DNA of 59,352 nucleotides from Welwitschia mirabilis (lineage: Eukaryota > Gnetophyta > Gnetopsida > Welwitschiales), in NCBI GenBank assembly GCA_051453625.1, contig JBOZIK010000001.1, positions 17,946,294 through 18,005,645 on the forward strand. Direction: 5' to 3'. Position numbers and translations under genes: made by a program. The notes under the pieces were generated by a model. The model searched no databases. It saw only the letters and a program-made list of their open reading frames with translations, and was not told the DNA's origin. Of this stretch, positions 32,387-45,369 are shown one piece after another. Each line of letters opens with the position of its first letter. The stretch's first letter is position 1.

Positions 32387-35300
32387 TTTTAAATTTTCAA
32401 ATTTTTCATAGGACTAGTATAAGGTGGATCTTAATGGCTTCTAAGATTAAAAAAATGAGTGGAAGAAGGGTTGCCACATTATTATTCCTAGCTAAATTCA
32501 ACGCTACTGAATATGTTTATAATTAAAAAAGATATGCTAAGTGACTTTAACTATCTCTTTAAAAATTTAACAATCCATTAGAGAATTAAGATGATAAATC
32601 TAAAATGCATATATTGTTGAGAAAATATTTTTAACATTGATTCCCATAAAAATTTTAATAATTTCCAAAAGTTCAAATTTTCTAGTTTTCTTCTCTTATT
32701 ATAATACACAAATAATTCTCGATAAATTGTTTGAACACTAATTTTACATTCTTGAAAGGAAGTTGATCTTCTAGGATATGAGGTTATAAAAGTAAGATAC
32801 CCACTCTCCTTATTTACTTCTATATTCCTTTTAAAATAGACAAAACCATGCTAGTGGTCATTTCCATATGATTCTTTATAGTACTTAATCAAAGGTTACT
32901 TGTGTAATGTCTCATTTTCATTAAATAAATTTAGTTTAATAACAGAGACTTAATGCATTATATATATGAAGATGTATGAAGTTTGTTACAAATAAGATTA
33001 TTATACTATAAATTTTAGGATTTAAAAATGTAATCTTATTATACATGATATAGTAGTATTATATATTTTATATTTAAACATACTATAGTAAAGCTATTAA
33101 TATGACTTTGTAATAACTTCATTATAGAGCATGCTTGGGGTATAATATAAATGCGATGGATGACTTTCCTAGAAGTGTAACCTAGAATATAAATTAAAAA
33201 TAGATTAATTAAGGTTATGAACATAGAAATAGAGTCATTTGATATTTTCCCATAACTAATAAATAATTAAAAATAAATAAAATATAATAACAAAAAAAGT
33301 AAGAAAAAATTGAGAAAGAAATATGTGTAAGGTTACAAACTTAATTAAATTCAATTAATGGATATAATTGACAAATAATTAATATCTTACTTAGTGGAGA
33401 TTATTAGTAATTTAGTAATATGTAATTAATAATTAATTAAGACTATTTAAATGATTAGTATATAATGTCAAAAAATAAAAGATTCATGAGTAATACAAGA
33501 ATCTAATCTAACACAAGAGGTACATGAAAAAGTTCATAGTGATATGACATCTAAAAAGATGATGTAGTTTAAAAAATAAATTAAAAAAAAAGAAAAAGTA
33601 AAGGTTATTTAAAATAGAAAGACATGAAGAGATATTTTTCAAAAGGGCAAGAAATGAAAAAGATATTTTTTTCCTACACTTTTCAATATTATCAAACTTC
33701 CATTTACTAAGTTAAAATATTATCAAACTTCTATGTGAAATTATAATAGATGTTAAAGTAATATTTTTACATAAGGTATAATATTTTTAAACCTTTATTA
33801 ATGATAAAAGCTCTAAGGCCTAAAATATCTCTATCTATAATTCGACTTCAACTGATGTAGTAGAATTTGAAAAATCATTTAGAGGATCAATTTTTGAATC
33901 ATTTTATTGATGCTTGCATGGAAAATGGAACTTAAGAATGATTAAATTTGTTCTATATTGTTTTGTTCTTGCTTTTCTATAGTTGGCTACTTTCTTTAGT
34001 CTTACCTCTTTCTCTTGTCTTTACTTTATGTGAAAGGAACATATTGCTAAGGTGATGTCCTTAAGGGTTTTTTTTCCCCACCTCTCTCTACATCCTATTG
34101 TATACATATCTATTTCTTTAATGAAATATCAATTCCCTTGCCAATCCCTTTCCTCTACCCTTGTCCCCTGTTCACCACAACCCCCTCCCCCTCTCGCCCC
34201 TCATCCCTGGCTAATAAATCTCTTCATTCCAAATCCTATAAATACCACATCATCCTTATCTAGATATAATAANNNNNNNNNNGAATTCCTAGGGGATGCA
34301 ATAAAGGGAGAAGATCTTATACGAAGTGTTGTTTATAAAGACATGTTTAAATAATACTTATGTTAGCCATGTTATTTTTGAAAAAATAAGATTTTCCATT
34401 AATAATATAATATATAACATTGTTACTAAGCTAAGGTTAATGATAACTATTATTTTCAAGTCTACTTCACTTTAAATTATCTTATTTATTAAATTTTAAA
34501 AAAATATTTTTTAACCACTTAATATTTTTTTAATATTGAGTGGCCATCAGTGGATGATCGATGATTTCATAATAGAAAATCATGTAGAGACCTATACTTT
34601 TATAGTGGGATACATGTTATTTGTTGAAATTTTTATTATTAAAACATAGGAAAGCATTTTCCTCATAATAAACACCTTTTAAAAATCATGTGTTATCCTA
34701 ATATAATCTGAGCATTTTTTTGAAAGCTAACATACTTTTTTTCAGTATGCACAGAGCTACTATAATACATAAATATCCATTGTATTACATTTATAAATGA
34801 TGTTTTCCAATTTCATTATATTTTAGATATTTTGGAATATTATTTTTATATTCTTTTAATTTCATTATTATAATAATATTATTATACAAAAGGTCTACAA
34901 CAGTGCATCGTTGAAATATCACAATAGCTTTATATTCGTCATTAGCCTTTATGGTTATGTCTATGGGAGATAATTGCATCTTCCACACAAAGCATAACCA
35001 TTGAAGTTGATAATATTAATACATATTTAATGATAATTAAGATGAACATATTCATTATGATAATAATATGTATTTTTGTGCTTGCAAGTGATCTTTCACT
35101 AGTTGGGATGAACACTAAATTTACCCATAGAGTGTAATCAATGGGGATGATGATATGCAATGACATTTTTACTAAAAATGTTTAAAATATTATTTTTTAT
35201 TTATTATGAACAACTTTTATCAAGTCATAATTTCTATAGCCTCAAGATGGATTACTTACTAATTTATATTTTTCTTTTATTATATTACTATAAAAACATT

Positions 35301-37136
35301 CATCCATCAACCTTGAGTAAGATCTTATTAGAGTTATGATGTGACCAATAATAATTTCAACATACTAAAGTTAGGAATCCTTATGCAAATTGCAAGGCCA
35401 TGTAAAAACATAGTTATTATGTCAACATCATTTCTCATTTAAGTATTAGGTCATAGATGTTTTTCTTATTATACATATAGTTCTTATACTATGGAAATTA
35501 ATAGGAAATAATAATTTAGAGCTTTACTTGCATTTTTTATTATTATTTTTCAAATAGATTATTATTATACATATAGTTAGTATGAGTATGTAGCACCACT
35601 TCATCAATCCACTAGTACCACTTAAACAATCTCTTATTTACTAAGTTTATAGTAATACTCTATCATAATCTTGATGCTTCCATAAGAGTTGAATGCAATT
35701 CTCATAATTGAATGGCTTTTGTCTATTAATCATTTGAGAAAAAAATTTAAATTATAAATATTTATAAATGTTTTATTGAGTTGCGTATTATAGCTCATTA
35801 GAAATATTAATGGTTGATGATATCAAGTTTACTTAAGATCATCAACCATCAGCCTTTTTAATATGATGTTAAAGATATAATATAAGTCTAAAATTATTTT
35901 TTTCACCCTCTTAAAACCTTGAGGATAAGAAAAATCATTTTAGGTATTTATCACAAGTATATATATCTTAGGTTTTAATGATTTTCATTTCCTAGCTTTT
36001 GTAGTTTTTATGCTTATTATTATAAAGTAAATCTTTATTCTAGAGATTAATATTACCTACTTATGAGTACCAGATCATCAGAGGAATTGGAAGGGAAAGG
36101 ATAATAAAATGAAATGTAGTTATTTTTTGATGAACAACATCTATCATTTTTTATAAGAATTCAAACATTCTGTAATTTAGATGTTCTAGTTTCAACATTT
36201 TATAATTTAGACACTCTATTGGTTATAATACTCTTAACATCTAAATAATTAGATGAATTAGGATTCAAATCAATAAAAAAATTAAAAAAATTAATAAGAA
36301 ACTCTAACGTCTAAATAACTAAATTCTTTATGTTTAGATGATTTTTGATTTCAAACATAGTCTAATTCAAAATCTTTATGAGTCTAGATGTTCTCTAGTT
36401 TAGAAGTAATAATTTGGATGCGTATGTAAGTTTAAGCACTCTAAGTAAGTTTAGATCCTCTAAGTGAATTCAAAATCTTCAAAAAAGACTTAAACATTCA
36501 AAAATATTTTGAACATCAAAATTAATATGTTTGATTAAAATCAAGAAATTCTTGAATTAAGAATTTTGGCCAAGAACATTGTAAACTTATTATTCATTCA
36601 ATATGCTTAGAATTTTTCAATCTTTTTATTTTCCATCTCATTCTACATATTACTAACTAAATTCACTATTTAAATAGTATTAATTATAAGTTATTCCTTG
36701 GTGAGTGCATAATGTGTAAAAATCTAACAAGTAAATATAAAATAGTTTAAACCTTCCATTCCTTATCATCCCTCAAGAGGAGAGATTTTTTAGTAGTTTT
36801 GATAAACTTTTAAAACCTAAAAGGGTGAAAATAAATGGATATAAGATACCTAAAATAAGTGAATGCACTATAAAAATAGTACAAATTTCAATCAATTTTA
36901 AGAAAAATATTTATATTATATTAGATGACGAGTTAAACTAGGATAATTGGTATGACAAACACATCTTGATAGCTAAAGTAAGCAAATGTATAAGTGTGAT
37001 GTATAAGAGAACAGTTTTTCACTAGTAAGAGCCAATTATACTAAAGTAAAATGGAGAGGAGCCAATGAAATATTACCTTTTTTAATTGTTATAATCAGAA
37101 ATAAAATTCATCATTAGATGGTATAGAAACATCTAG
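32387..37136. other. Degraded AT-rich intergenic DNA
   Basis: No gene is visible. Contents: a 10-base gap at 34273-34282; a C-rich patch at about 34155-34210 that produces a spurious open frame; an 11-base perfect hairpin at 35811-35848; and a patch at about 36150-36480 with repeated TAACGTCTA/AGATGTTC-like words that may be a decayed LTR. The rest is poly-A/T-rich with no repeat I can name. Confidence 0.45.
35811..35848. repeat. Short perfect inverted repeat (hairpin)
   Basis: tggttgatgat at 35811-35821 pairs exactly with atcatcaacca at 35838-35848 across a 16-base loop. Isolated, with no T-run after it and no gene beside it. Confidence 0.8.
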
Positions 37137-37714
37137 AATAAGATTATGCAAGCATTCAAGCAAGCATTTAAGAAGTAATCAAATATGAAGTTTATCTATG
37201 TATTAAATAAGATGAATATCCTTCAGATGAAGATAAGTAATACAATGGAGATAATTAATGATTTTTAAGGAATCAAAGAGATCATTAAAAATAGCTACAA
37301 ATAGTTGTACATTATGTGTAAGTTCCTAGTTAAGAAAGCTTAAGTAATTTTAAAACATGACCAAGCTACATTAAAACTATTACCTAATTAAAAAAATTTA
37401 ATATCTTGGATTTCAAAACACTATTAAATAAGATCATGCAAGCATTCAAGTTAGCATTTAGTAAGAAATCAAATATGAAGTTTATTTTTGTATTAAATAA
37501 GATGAACATCCTTCACAGGAAGTCAAGTAAAACAATGGAGACAACTAATGATTTTTAAGGAATCAAGGAAATCCTTAAAATAACTATAAATAGTAGTACA
37601 TTATGTGGGAGTTCCTAGTTAAGAATGCTCAAGTGATTTCAAAACATAACCAAGCTACATTAACACTATTACCTAATTAAAAAAATTTAATGTCTTAGAC
37701 CTCAAAATGCTGAC
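37137..37714 (+). repeat. Tandem duplication, unit 290 bp
   Basis: Two adjoining copies, 37137-37426 and 37427-37714, both start aataagat.atgcaagcat and end just before or after tcaaaa. They stay aligned over the whole length with only small length differences. Mismatches are scattered. No open frame is shared. Confidence 0.92.
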
Positions 37715-39273
37715 CAAGATGTTGGTAGAGATTGACAAGAAGTATAATGCACACTAAAGGAAAAGCACAAAATTCAATTTGTAAGAGACGAACCTAAGTA
37801 TGTAATTATAGAAAGTGTAAAAGTAGAAAATAAATTCTTTAAATGAGGAGATCATGATATGAGTCTTTGCAGAAAGAATTGTGTAGTTAACATAATAATT
37901 TATCTCAAGTAAAAGAAATAAATCATAAATAATTCACAATCAGGCATAAATAAATCTCATGAATCAAATTGCATATATAGTGAAAGCACATGAATATCAA
38001 ACTAATGGAAAACTTTTCATTTATCTTATGAAAATATCATATGTTTTCTTATCAAACTATTACTTTACATGATAAAACAACTATTCTTAAGTAACAATTA
38101 CATAACACAACACATTATCTATAATAAACTTTAAGAATTACATGTGTGAAAAGCTTAATTTCATGAGATGTAAAAGAAGAAGTGTAATAGATTAGAAATA
38201 AATAATCTTTAATAAAGATTTAGTGTCATTATAAAGATAATGTATAACTCAATCGAATGATTACAAGAGTTAAAATAGTCAATATGAATTTAACCATGGG
38301 TATGCAAAAACTTTTATAAAAATAACTTTTACTACTTAAAATAATGTAAAAAGGACGTACATAAGTCATTCAAACATCTGATTCCATTCTATACTAATCA
38401 TACAACAACATGAAATCAAAAGATAGCACTTTGGAACATAGTTCTTAAAATTGAAAAAGTAAACTGTTTGACTTTAACCATTTTCACTAAATTTTAATGT
38501 ATTTAACTTGAAAAATAACTCTTAATTAGGCTTGAAATAAGTTATAAAAATTATGTACATATAACCTATTGTCAATCACCTAGTAATTAATTAAAATTCA
38601 TCATGTGAATATTTATTCTATCTAAGTAAAATGTAATCAATTTCATGATATGAAGGAATAAAATAAACAAAGGAAAGAGGAAAAAGAAAGAAAGAAACTT
38701 AAGAAAGTGGACTTCAAACTTTTCAAAACCATTAAAGTAATTAAAATATGTCCTAAAAATAAGTATTAGAATAAAAAGTTCAAGAACAAGAAATATCTAT
38801 TAAACCCACCTAGAACCAGACTATTAATAAAAATCTAAAAACATTACAGTTAATTCCACTTTAACCAAGAATATTAAGAAAACTTAAAAATTAAGAAAAA
38901 CCAGATTTGGTGTTTTAAAAGTATTCTAAAACTACTATAATATTATATCTTAAATTTCTAAAAATATGTTAATAATGATTAAAAAATTCATTATTCAAAA
39001 ACTAAAAGATTAAGATTTCGCATATTCAAAAGATTTTGAGTAAAATTGCAACATCAACTGTAAATTGTTAAAAAGGGGATTTTAGAGATCAAATTTGAGT
39101 TTTGGTGTCTTGACCATGCAAATTTATAAATCATGATAGGAATCCACTAATAAAGTTTTAAAGCAATTAGAGCTGTAGAAAAAAGGTTATAATCAAAACA
39201 ATCACTAAAATTCATGAGTTCTACTTCAATTTGAGAAAAGAGGAGGAGGGAGGAAGAGAGAGGGGAAGAGGGG

Positions 39274-39342
<69 letters not shown>

Positions 39343-42300
39343 NNNNNNNNNNNNNNNNNNNNNNNNNNNNNNNNNNNNNNNNNNNNNNNNNNNNNNNNNN
39401 NNNNNNNNNNNNNNNNNNNNNNNNNNNNNNNNNNNNNNNNNNNNNNNNNNNNNNNNNNNNNNNNNNNNNNNNNNNNNNNNNNNNNNNNNNNNNNNNNNNN
39501 NNNNNNNNNNNNNNNNNNNNNNNNNNNNNNNNNNNNNNNNNNNNNNNNNNNNNNNNNNNNNNNNNNNNNNNNNNNNNNNNNNNNNNNNNNNNNNNNNNNN
39601 NNNNNNNNNNNNNNNNNNNNNNNNNNNNNNNNNNNNNNNNNNNNNNNNNNNNNNNNNNNNNNNNNNNNNNNNNNNNNNNNNNNNNNNNNNNNNNNNNNNN
39701 NNNNNNNNNNNNNNNNNNNNNNNNNNNNNNNNNNNNNNNNNNNNNNNNNNNNNNNNNNNNNNNNNNNNNNNNNNNNNNNNNNNNNNNNNNNNNNNNNNNN
39801 NNNNNNNNNNNNNNNNNNNNNNNNNNNNNNNNNNNNNNNNNNNNNNNNNNNNNNNNNNNGTAGAAGGTTGAAAATTAATGTATATTATAGAAATGAATAT
39901 GAATGAATAATAGATAAGGCTACTAAAGCTAGTACATAGAGAAGATAAATTTGGAAGAGAAGAAATGAGAGAGAAATATGGCTAGAAATTCCTTTCAAAG
40001 AAAAATAAAGCATAAAAATGGAATAACTAAGTTTGAAAGAATGTACTTATCTTAAATACGACTTGAATGTTTACTTTAAAATTTGGAAGGGGAGGTGGAT
40101 TTTACATAGAGTAACTTAGATCAATTTCAAGTGAGGTAGGTGTGAAAATGCTTGATTTTCATCATGGGTTTCTTATTTGCAAAAAGTGAATAATTGCATG
40201 GTGTTACATGTCAAATTACACTAAAAAATGGCATTATAGTGTCTTAGGTAGTTACACTAGTAACCAACCAAAAAAAAAAAAAAAAGGAAAAAAATCCAAA
40301 ATTACAACTTAGCTTAATTACCTTACTCAAGGCTAAAATTACGTGAAAACATCACATTTGATTAAAAAATGCAAATGCAAATTTCTGATGTACTGATTTC
40401 CTAACAAAATATGATATGNNNNNNNNNNNNNNNNNNNNNNNNNNNNNNNNNNNNNNNNNNNNNNNNNNNNNNNNNNNNNNNNNNNNNNNNNNNNNNNNNN
40501 NNNNNNNNNNNNNNNNNNNNNNNNNNNNNNNNNNNNNNNNNNNNNNNNNNNNNNNNNNNNNNNNNNNNNNNNNNNNNNNNNNNNNNNNNNNNNNNNNNNN
40601 NNNNNNNNNNNNNNNNNNNNNNNNNNNNNNNNNNNNNNNNNNNNNNNNNNNNNNNNNNNNNNNNNNNNNNNNNNNNNNNNNNNNNNNNNNNNNNNNNNNN
40701 NNNNNNNNNNNNNNNNNNNNNNNNNNNNNNNNNNNNNNNNNNNNNNNNNNNNNNNNNNNNNNNNNNNNNNNNNNNNNNNACTGATGTCCTAACACAATAT
40801 GATATGCTTTGATGTTATGCATCTAGTGTTAAAATGAGTTATAATTGTAACATCAGCAAGTGAATGAAACATGCTAATTAAAAAAGGACTATGAATCATC
40901 TTAGAACTCAATAGGTTAAATTAGTCTTTTATGCTTGGCATGTCCAATTATATCATTTGGCACTCATCAAATTTCTAATTTTCTTATCTCTTGAAAAGTA
41001 CAAGCATACCTCAAAATGTAGTATGATAATTCTAAAATGATTTAAAAAAATAATTATTAATATCTTATTTTATCAAACTTTAACCACCAATATAAAGCAA
41101 TCCTTTGGCAACGAAAAGGGTTTATGATGGATAGAATGAAGTGAAAGATTATGCTTGAAGTTATAGTTTGATTAGTCCATAATTTCATTCTTAACAAAGA
41201 CTTTAGTATCGATAAAAAATAGAGGATTAGATTTGTAAATGATGAATCAAATCCTATGAAAATGAAAATAGTTAAAACAATCAAACTAAATAAGATGCAT
41301 CACATAGCATATGGGTATTACATTATGCTAATTTATTTAAGATAATAAAATTAAGTATAAAAGTACTCTCCACAAAACTCCCTATGAAGTAACTCTTTAA
41401 AATTTATTTATTTAATAAAAATGTTAAAAGCACCTTATATGAGGTTTACAACAAAAAGTATGTAAGACTAGTTGAACTTTCTAATCAAACAAAAAAATAG
41501 TTCAAACAAAATTTTAGAAAACCATGTAATAAAACAAACAACTTCAACTAGTAGATTTCTTAAGCATTCTACATCCAACAACCATCAAATGAGAAGTATC
41601 TTTGCACTTAGAACTAAGCTTAATAATGAAAGTACCTAATAATATAATTAACTCTATTCTTGAAAAAATGATTAAGATCCATAGCTTACTGCTTAAAGAG
41701 ATAAAATTAAACAAAAGAGCAAGATTACTAATGTAGGTATTCAAAGTTGACCATAATGAGTCTGATGCCTCAAATTCAAAAACATGTACTATAAGAGCAT
41801 AAGGGGAAATGAATAAGAAAGATATTTTAATTGTTAAAAGTAAATTTTCAACATCTTTTGATAAGGGTTGAAATTAAAATCTATCCATATTTTAGATATG
41901 ATTGGCACAAAGAGTTATGATAATTGACCACACATTTTTAGAGGATGACATTTCTAAAACTTTCAATCAATTCTATCCTCCTATAAAACTTTGACAAATA
42001 TCTATTAACTTTGAAAAGGAATGGATCTAACTAGTAGCTCTTCAAAATGCTTCATACTTTTTCATTAAAATAAAATTTTTCAATGTCCAATAGCTCATGA
42101 CAAGGAGGACTGACATTGAGAAAAATCATCTCTAAATCCCTAACTTGTGATTACATAAAATCTTTTAGTAACATAAATTTGAACTTTAAAATAAATCACT
42201 TGAGACCTCTTTCTATTTTAAAGTGGTAATACTTTTATCTTGTTAAAGTTGGATTTAAATTATCACAAGTAACTCATTCCAAGCTTTTTTCTTTACATTA

Positions 42301-42789
42301 TTACTTTGTCTTGGAATTATAAATGTCTAGTTATTAGCATGTTGGAAAGGGAAGTGATGATAATAAATCATCTTACTATCCTAATTTTGCACCTTATCCA
42401 AAGTTATCCTTACATTCTTATTGTTATTTACATTATGTCATACTATTTCTTCTTTTTCATAACACTAGTATTAATTGTTATCTAATAAAGCACTCTAGAA
42501 TAATACATCTTTGGTAACTAGATTATCTTTAAACAATTGAATTGAAAAAATAATAATTAGGGGTTTAACCATTATTAGCTAAAAAATATCAATTTATTTT
42601 AACATGACTATGAGAAATACTATATCAATATTTAGTTGAATATTCAATTTTATTAATACAACAATGATTATAGTATTTTTTTAATGTTATAAAAATTAAT
42701 TTTTATAATGATTTAAAAACCAACTTCTAACTCCTAAATATGGATGGCAGAAATAATCCTAGAACCTTTAATAAATAAAAGGCCATTAA
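37715..42789. other. Degraded AT-rich DNA with two large gaps
   Basis: No gene is recognised. It includes the (GA)n microsatellite and 517-base gap (39343-39859), and a 361-base gap (40419-40779) flanked by near-identical 27-base sequences. The open frames reported across the gaps are artefacts. The part near 42300-42790 may be the 3' tail of the adjacent LINE relic. Confidence 0.45.
39276..39342 (+). repeat. (GA)n microsatellite
   Basis: At least 33 GA units run directly into the 517-base gap, after a GA-rich lead-in (39235-39275). The assembly probably broke on it, so the true length is unknown. Confidence 0.95.
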
Positions 42790-43985
42790 TACATCTTCTT
42801 CATAATTTTAACCCATGAATTAGTAATGATATGAAATTGCTAAATAATATTTTAAATAAAGGATAGATTAAAACTTGAAAGATGTTTATCCCTAAAACTC
42901 CTTCATATTTTCTCTTATAAAGATCATTAACAGAGATTTTTAGAACTATTAGAATTTCAAATAACTGTTCTCTTTGTTTTTCCAATCAAATTCATAATAA
43001 TATTATGATTATAAAAACATGAAATAAAATATAAGGATAGTGATTAAGGGCAAATCTTAACTAACTACATTCTATCTCCCTGGGATGAGAGTTTTAATTT
43101 CCATCTAGACAATCTATCATAATTTTGGTAGTGGCCATATTTCATATTTATTTATTAAAACATGTAATAGTAATAGGAATCTAAAAATAAGTAGTGTGAT
43201 ATTTTCCTTTCTCAGATTTTAAAATATTAGAAATCTCATGAAAAAGAGTGTTATTAACACCTAAATTGAATATCTTACTTTAATTAATATTCATACATAA
43301 GCTTAAGAAAAGAGAGAAGCGCATAAGACATTGCTTAATATTTTCAACATATTTCTTATTTTCCTTGAGAAAGAATAATTTTTCATATGCAAATTAAACA
43401 TGAGTGTATTACTTATAATCATAAATGAAAATTACTTGATTCATTTAATTTTTTTAAATCATTTATCTAATTTTAGTTCCAACTCATTTCATAGAAAGAA
43501 TGAATAGATAAGGTGATAGAGGATTACCTTATCATAAACTATTTTTAGCTTTAAAAAGTGGTGATATAAGACCATTTACAAGGAGAGAAAAGGTTAAATA
43601 AGTAAATTAAAAATTTATCTTTTTAATCCAATGATAAAGAAATTTAAAATTATTAAGAATAGATTTTATATGTCCTGAATCTACTCTAACATAAGCCTTT
43701 CTTATCTCTAAATTGAAAGCTACATTTCTATCCTCTTATCTACTAATCAAATAGAAATGAAGATATATCAATAAATAATATGTCTTCCCTTAAAAACACT
43801 TGTCTATTCCTACTTTAATAATTTTCGAAATAATAATATTAAGTGTATTTTCCAAAAACCTTGAAATGAATTCATGATAAATAGAGAAAAGACTAATCAT
43901 ATAATACTTCTTAATAGGAAAGGCATTTTCTACCTTTGGAAGTAAGGTAATCTAGGTGAAGTTGAACTTATGAAGAGATTTTGTA
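42790..43985 (-). pseudogene. L1-type LINE reverse transcriptase remnant
   Basis: Minus-strand translation starts with a block like ITLLPKVENAFPIKKYYMIS and FLENT (about 43960-43850), matching the start of plant L1 RT. It continues with an NLEIRKAYVRVDSGH-like block (about 43715-43670) and, further on, NINQSKIFNLGVNNTLFHEI (about 43290-43225). Near the end are EKQREQLFE and DLYKRKYEGVLGI (about 42985-42885), matching the region after RT in plant LINEs. Stops and frameshifts are frequent. No catalytic FADD box is readable. LINE proteins copy their RNA at a nicked target site; this copy lacks the endonuclease half. Confidence 0.72.
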
Positions 43986-43989
43986 TGCT

Positions 43990-45369
43990 AGACATTGTCA
44001 TTATTTAATGACCCAGGTTTAATGTATCAAACCTATCAAAATTGGTATCATGTATGGATAGGGGTCATGAAATTCAACTTTTAATCAAGCACAAAGAAGA
44101 TGTTAATAAGGATAACGACATCTAGTACATGTAAATAAATCTTTCAATGAAAACGTCTACAAGATATTTAATGAGTTTTTAAAATTGTAATTTAAATCTA
44201 ATGTCTTGGTTAGCTTATTATGCTCTAGGGATTTTTTAGAGAAGGTATCTACATTTATTTTGAAGATGTCTACCATACCATCAAATGTCCACAATCTGAA
44301 ATAGATCTTAGATTAGTTAATAAAGCATGATAGAATATGTCTACTAAAATTTAAGACATCTAGTTCATAGAGAATTAGTTCATCCAAATTTTAAATGTCT
44401 TCTCATGTAAAGATGTCTTAATACAGCATAAGCACATTAACATAAGATGTTTATAAATATGAAAGACATCTACAAAAGGTAGATCTTTTAACAAACATTA
44501 ATGATTATTTGTCATCATTCATGAATCATGCTTGGCTTTATATTGAAGACGTATACACATTGTGAAAATGTTTGTAAAGCTAATGAAATCTACAAATTAT
44601 GAAAACATTGAATTTAACTTAAAATATCAAACAAAAATAGCCATTTTATGCCATGAACTTGACTATTTCTACATGCCTCCCTTTTAATGATTTCCTTTGA
44701 AAATTGCCTTATAAAAATTTTATAAGGAACAAAACCCTAAAAAGGTAACAAGTATTCTTTTAAAGAAGATCTTCTATTTTTGACTATAGATAGGGAATAC
44801 TCCTAAAAAGAAAAAAATGATATGAAATAATTTGATTAGGGAATAAGAAAGAATAAAAAATTATTCATCAAATTACTTCTTTCTGTAAATGTCAATATTA
44901 AGTAAGCAAGTAGTATTCCTTCATTTTCCTTTTAGCTTGCTTTTACTATATTCCTATACATTAAGGTGTACATTTGATTTGTGAAGTCTTTTGAAATCTA
45001 CATCCCATTATTTATTCCATTCTTATCTTGAAAGGCTTGGACTATTTTAGGTCCTAGAATTATTCCAAGTTATATGAGTATTTTGTAAGGCACTACAGTG
45101 TATTCTTGAGGGAAGTATCACTTTGTGAGCTTGAACATTAAGAGGTTTAATTAGATGCCTTGTGAAGGAAAACTCAATTTTACTTCAAGCCTTGTAATGT
45201 TAGTAGAGAGTCATAAATCAAAAAATCTTTCTAAATATCAAGATCTAAATATTTGCCTAATTTACCCTCTAAGTGTAAACTACATGATTTGCGAAATCAT
45301 GTCAACTTGGTAAGAGTAAGAATTCTTATTTGCATGTACCTATTTTATTTTTATCAAGTCAATTTTTTA
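43990..45369. other. Unassigned region with an AGACGTCT-type motif array
   Basis: Between about 44110 and 44560 the words agatgtct, agacatct, atgtct and gacgt recur about ten times. They look like decayed forms of the palindrome AGACGTCT. No gene or LTR border is visible. It could be the remains of a palindrome-rich LTR like family A. The part 44700-45369 holds nothing I recognise. Confidence 0.4.

Noticed and set aside
34052-34354. 100-residue plus-strand frame
   Set aside because: Crosses a gap and a C-rich patch; no domain, no start context, no splice structure.
35811-35848. microRNA precursor or terminator
   Set aside because: The stem is only 11 bp, too short for a plant precursor, and there is no linked gene.
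39231-39863. 210-residue frame
   Set aside because: Made of the (GA)n repeat (Arg-Glu repeats) and the 517-base gap.
40352-40822. Frames of 122-156 residues on both strands
   Set aside because: Almost entirely N; no sequence to translate.
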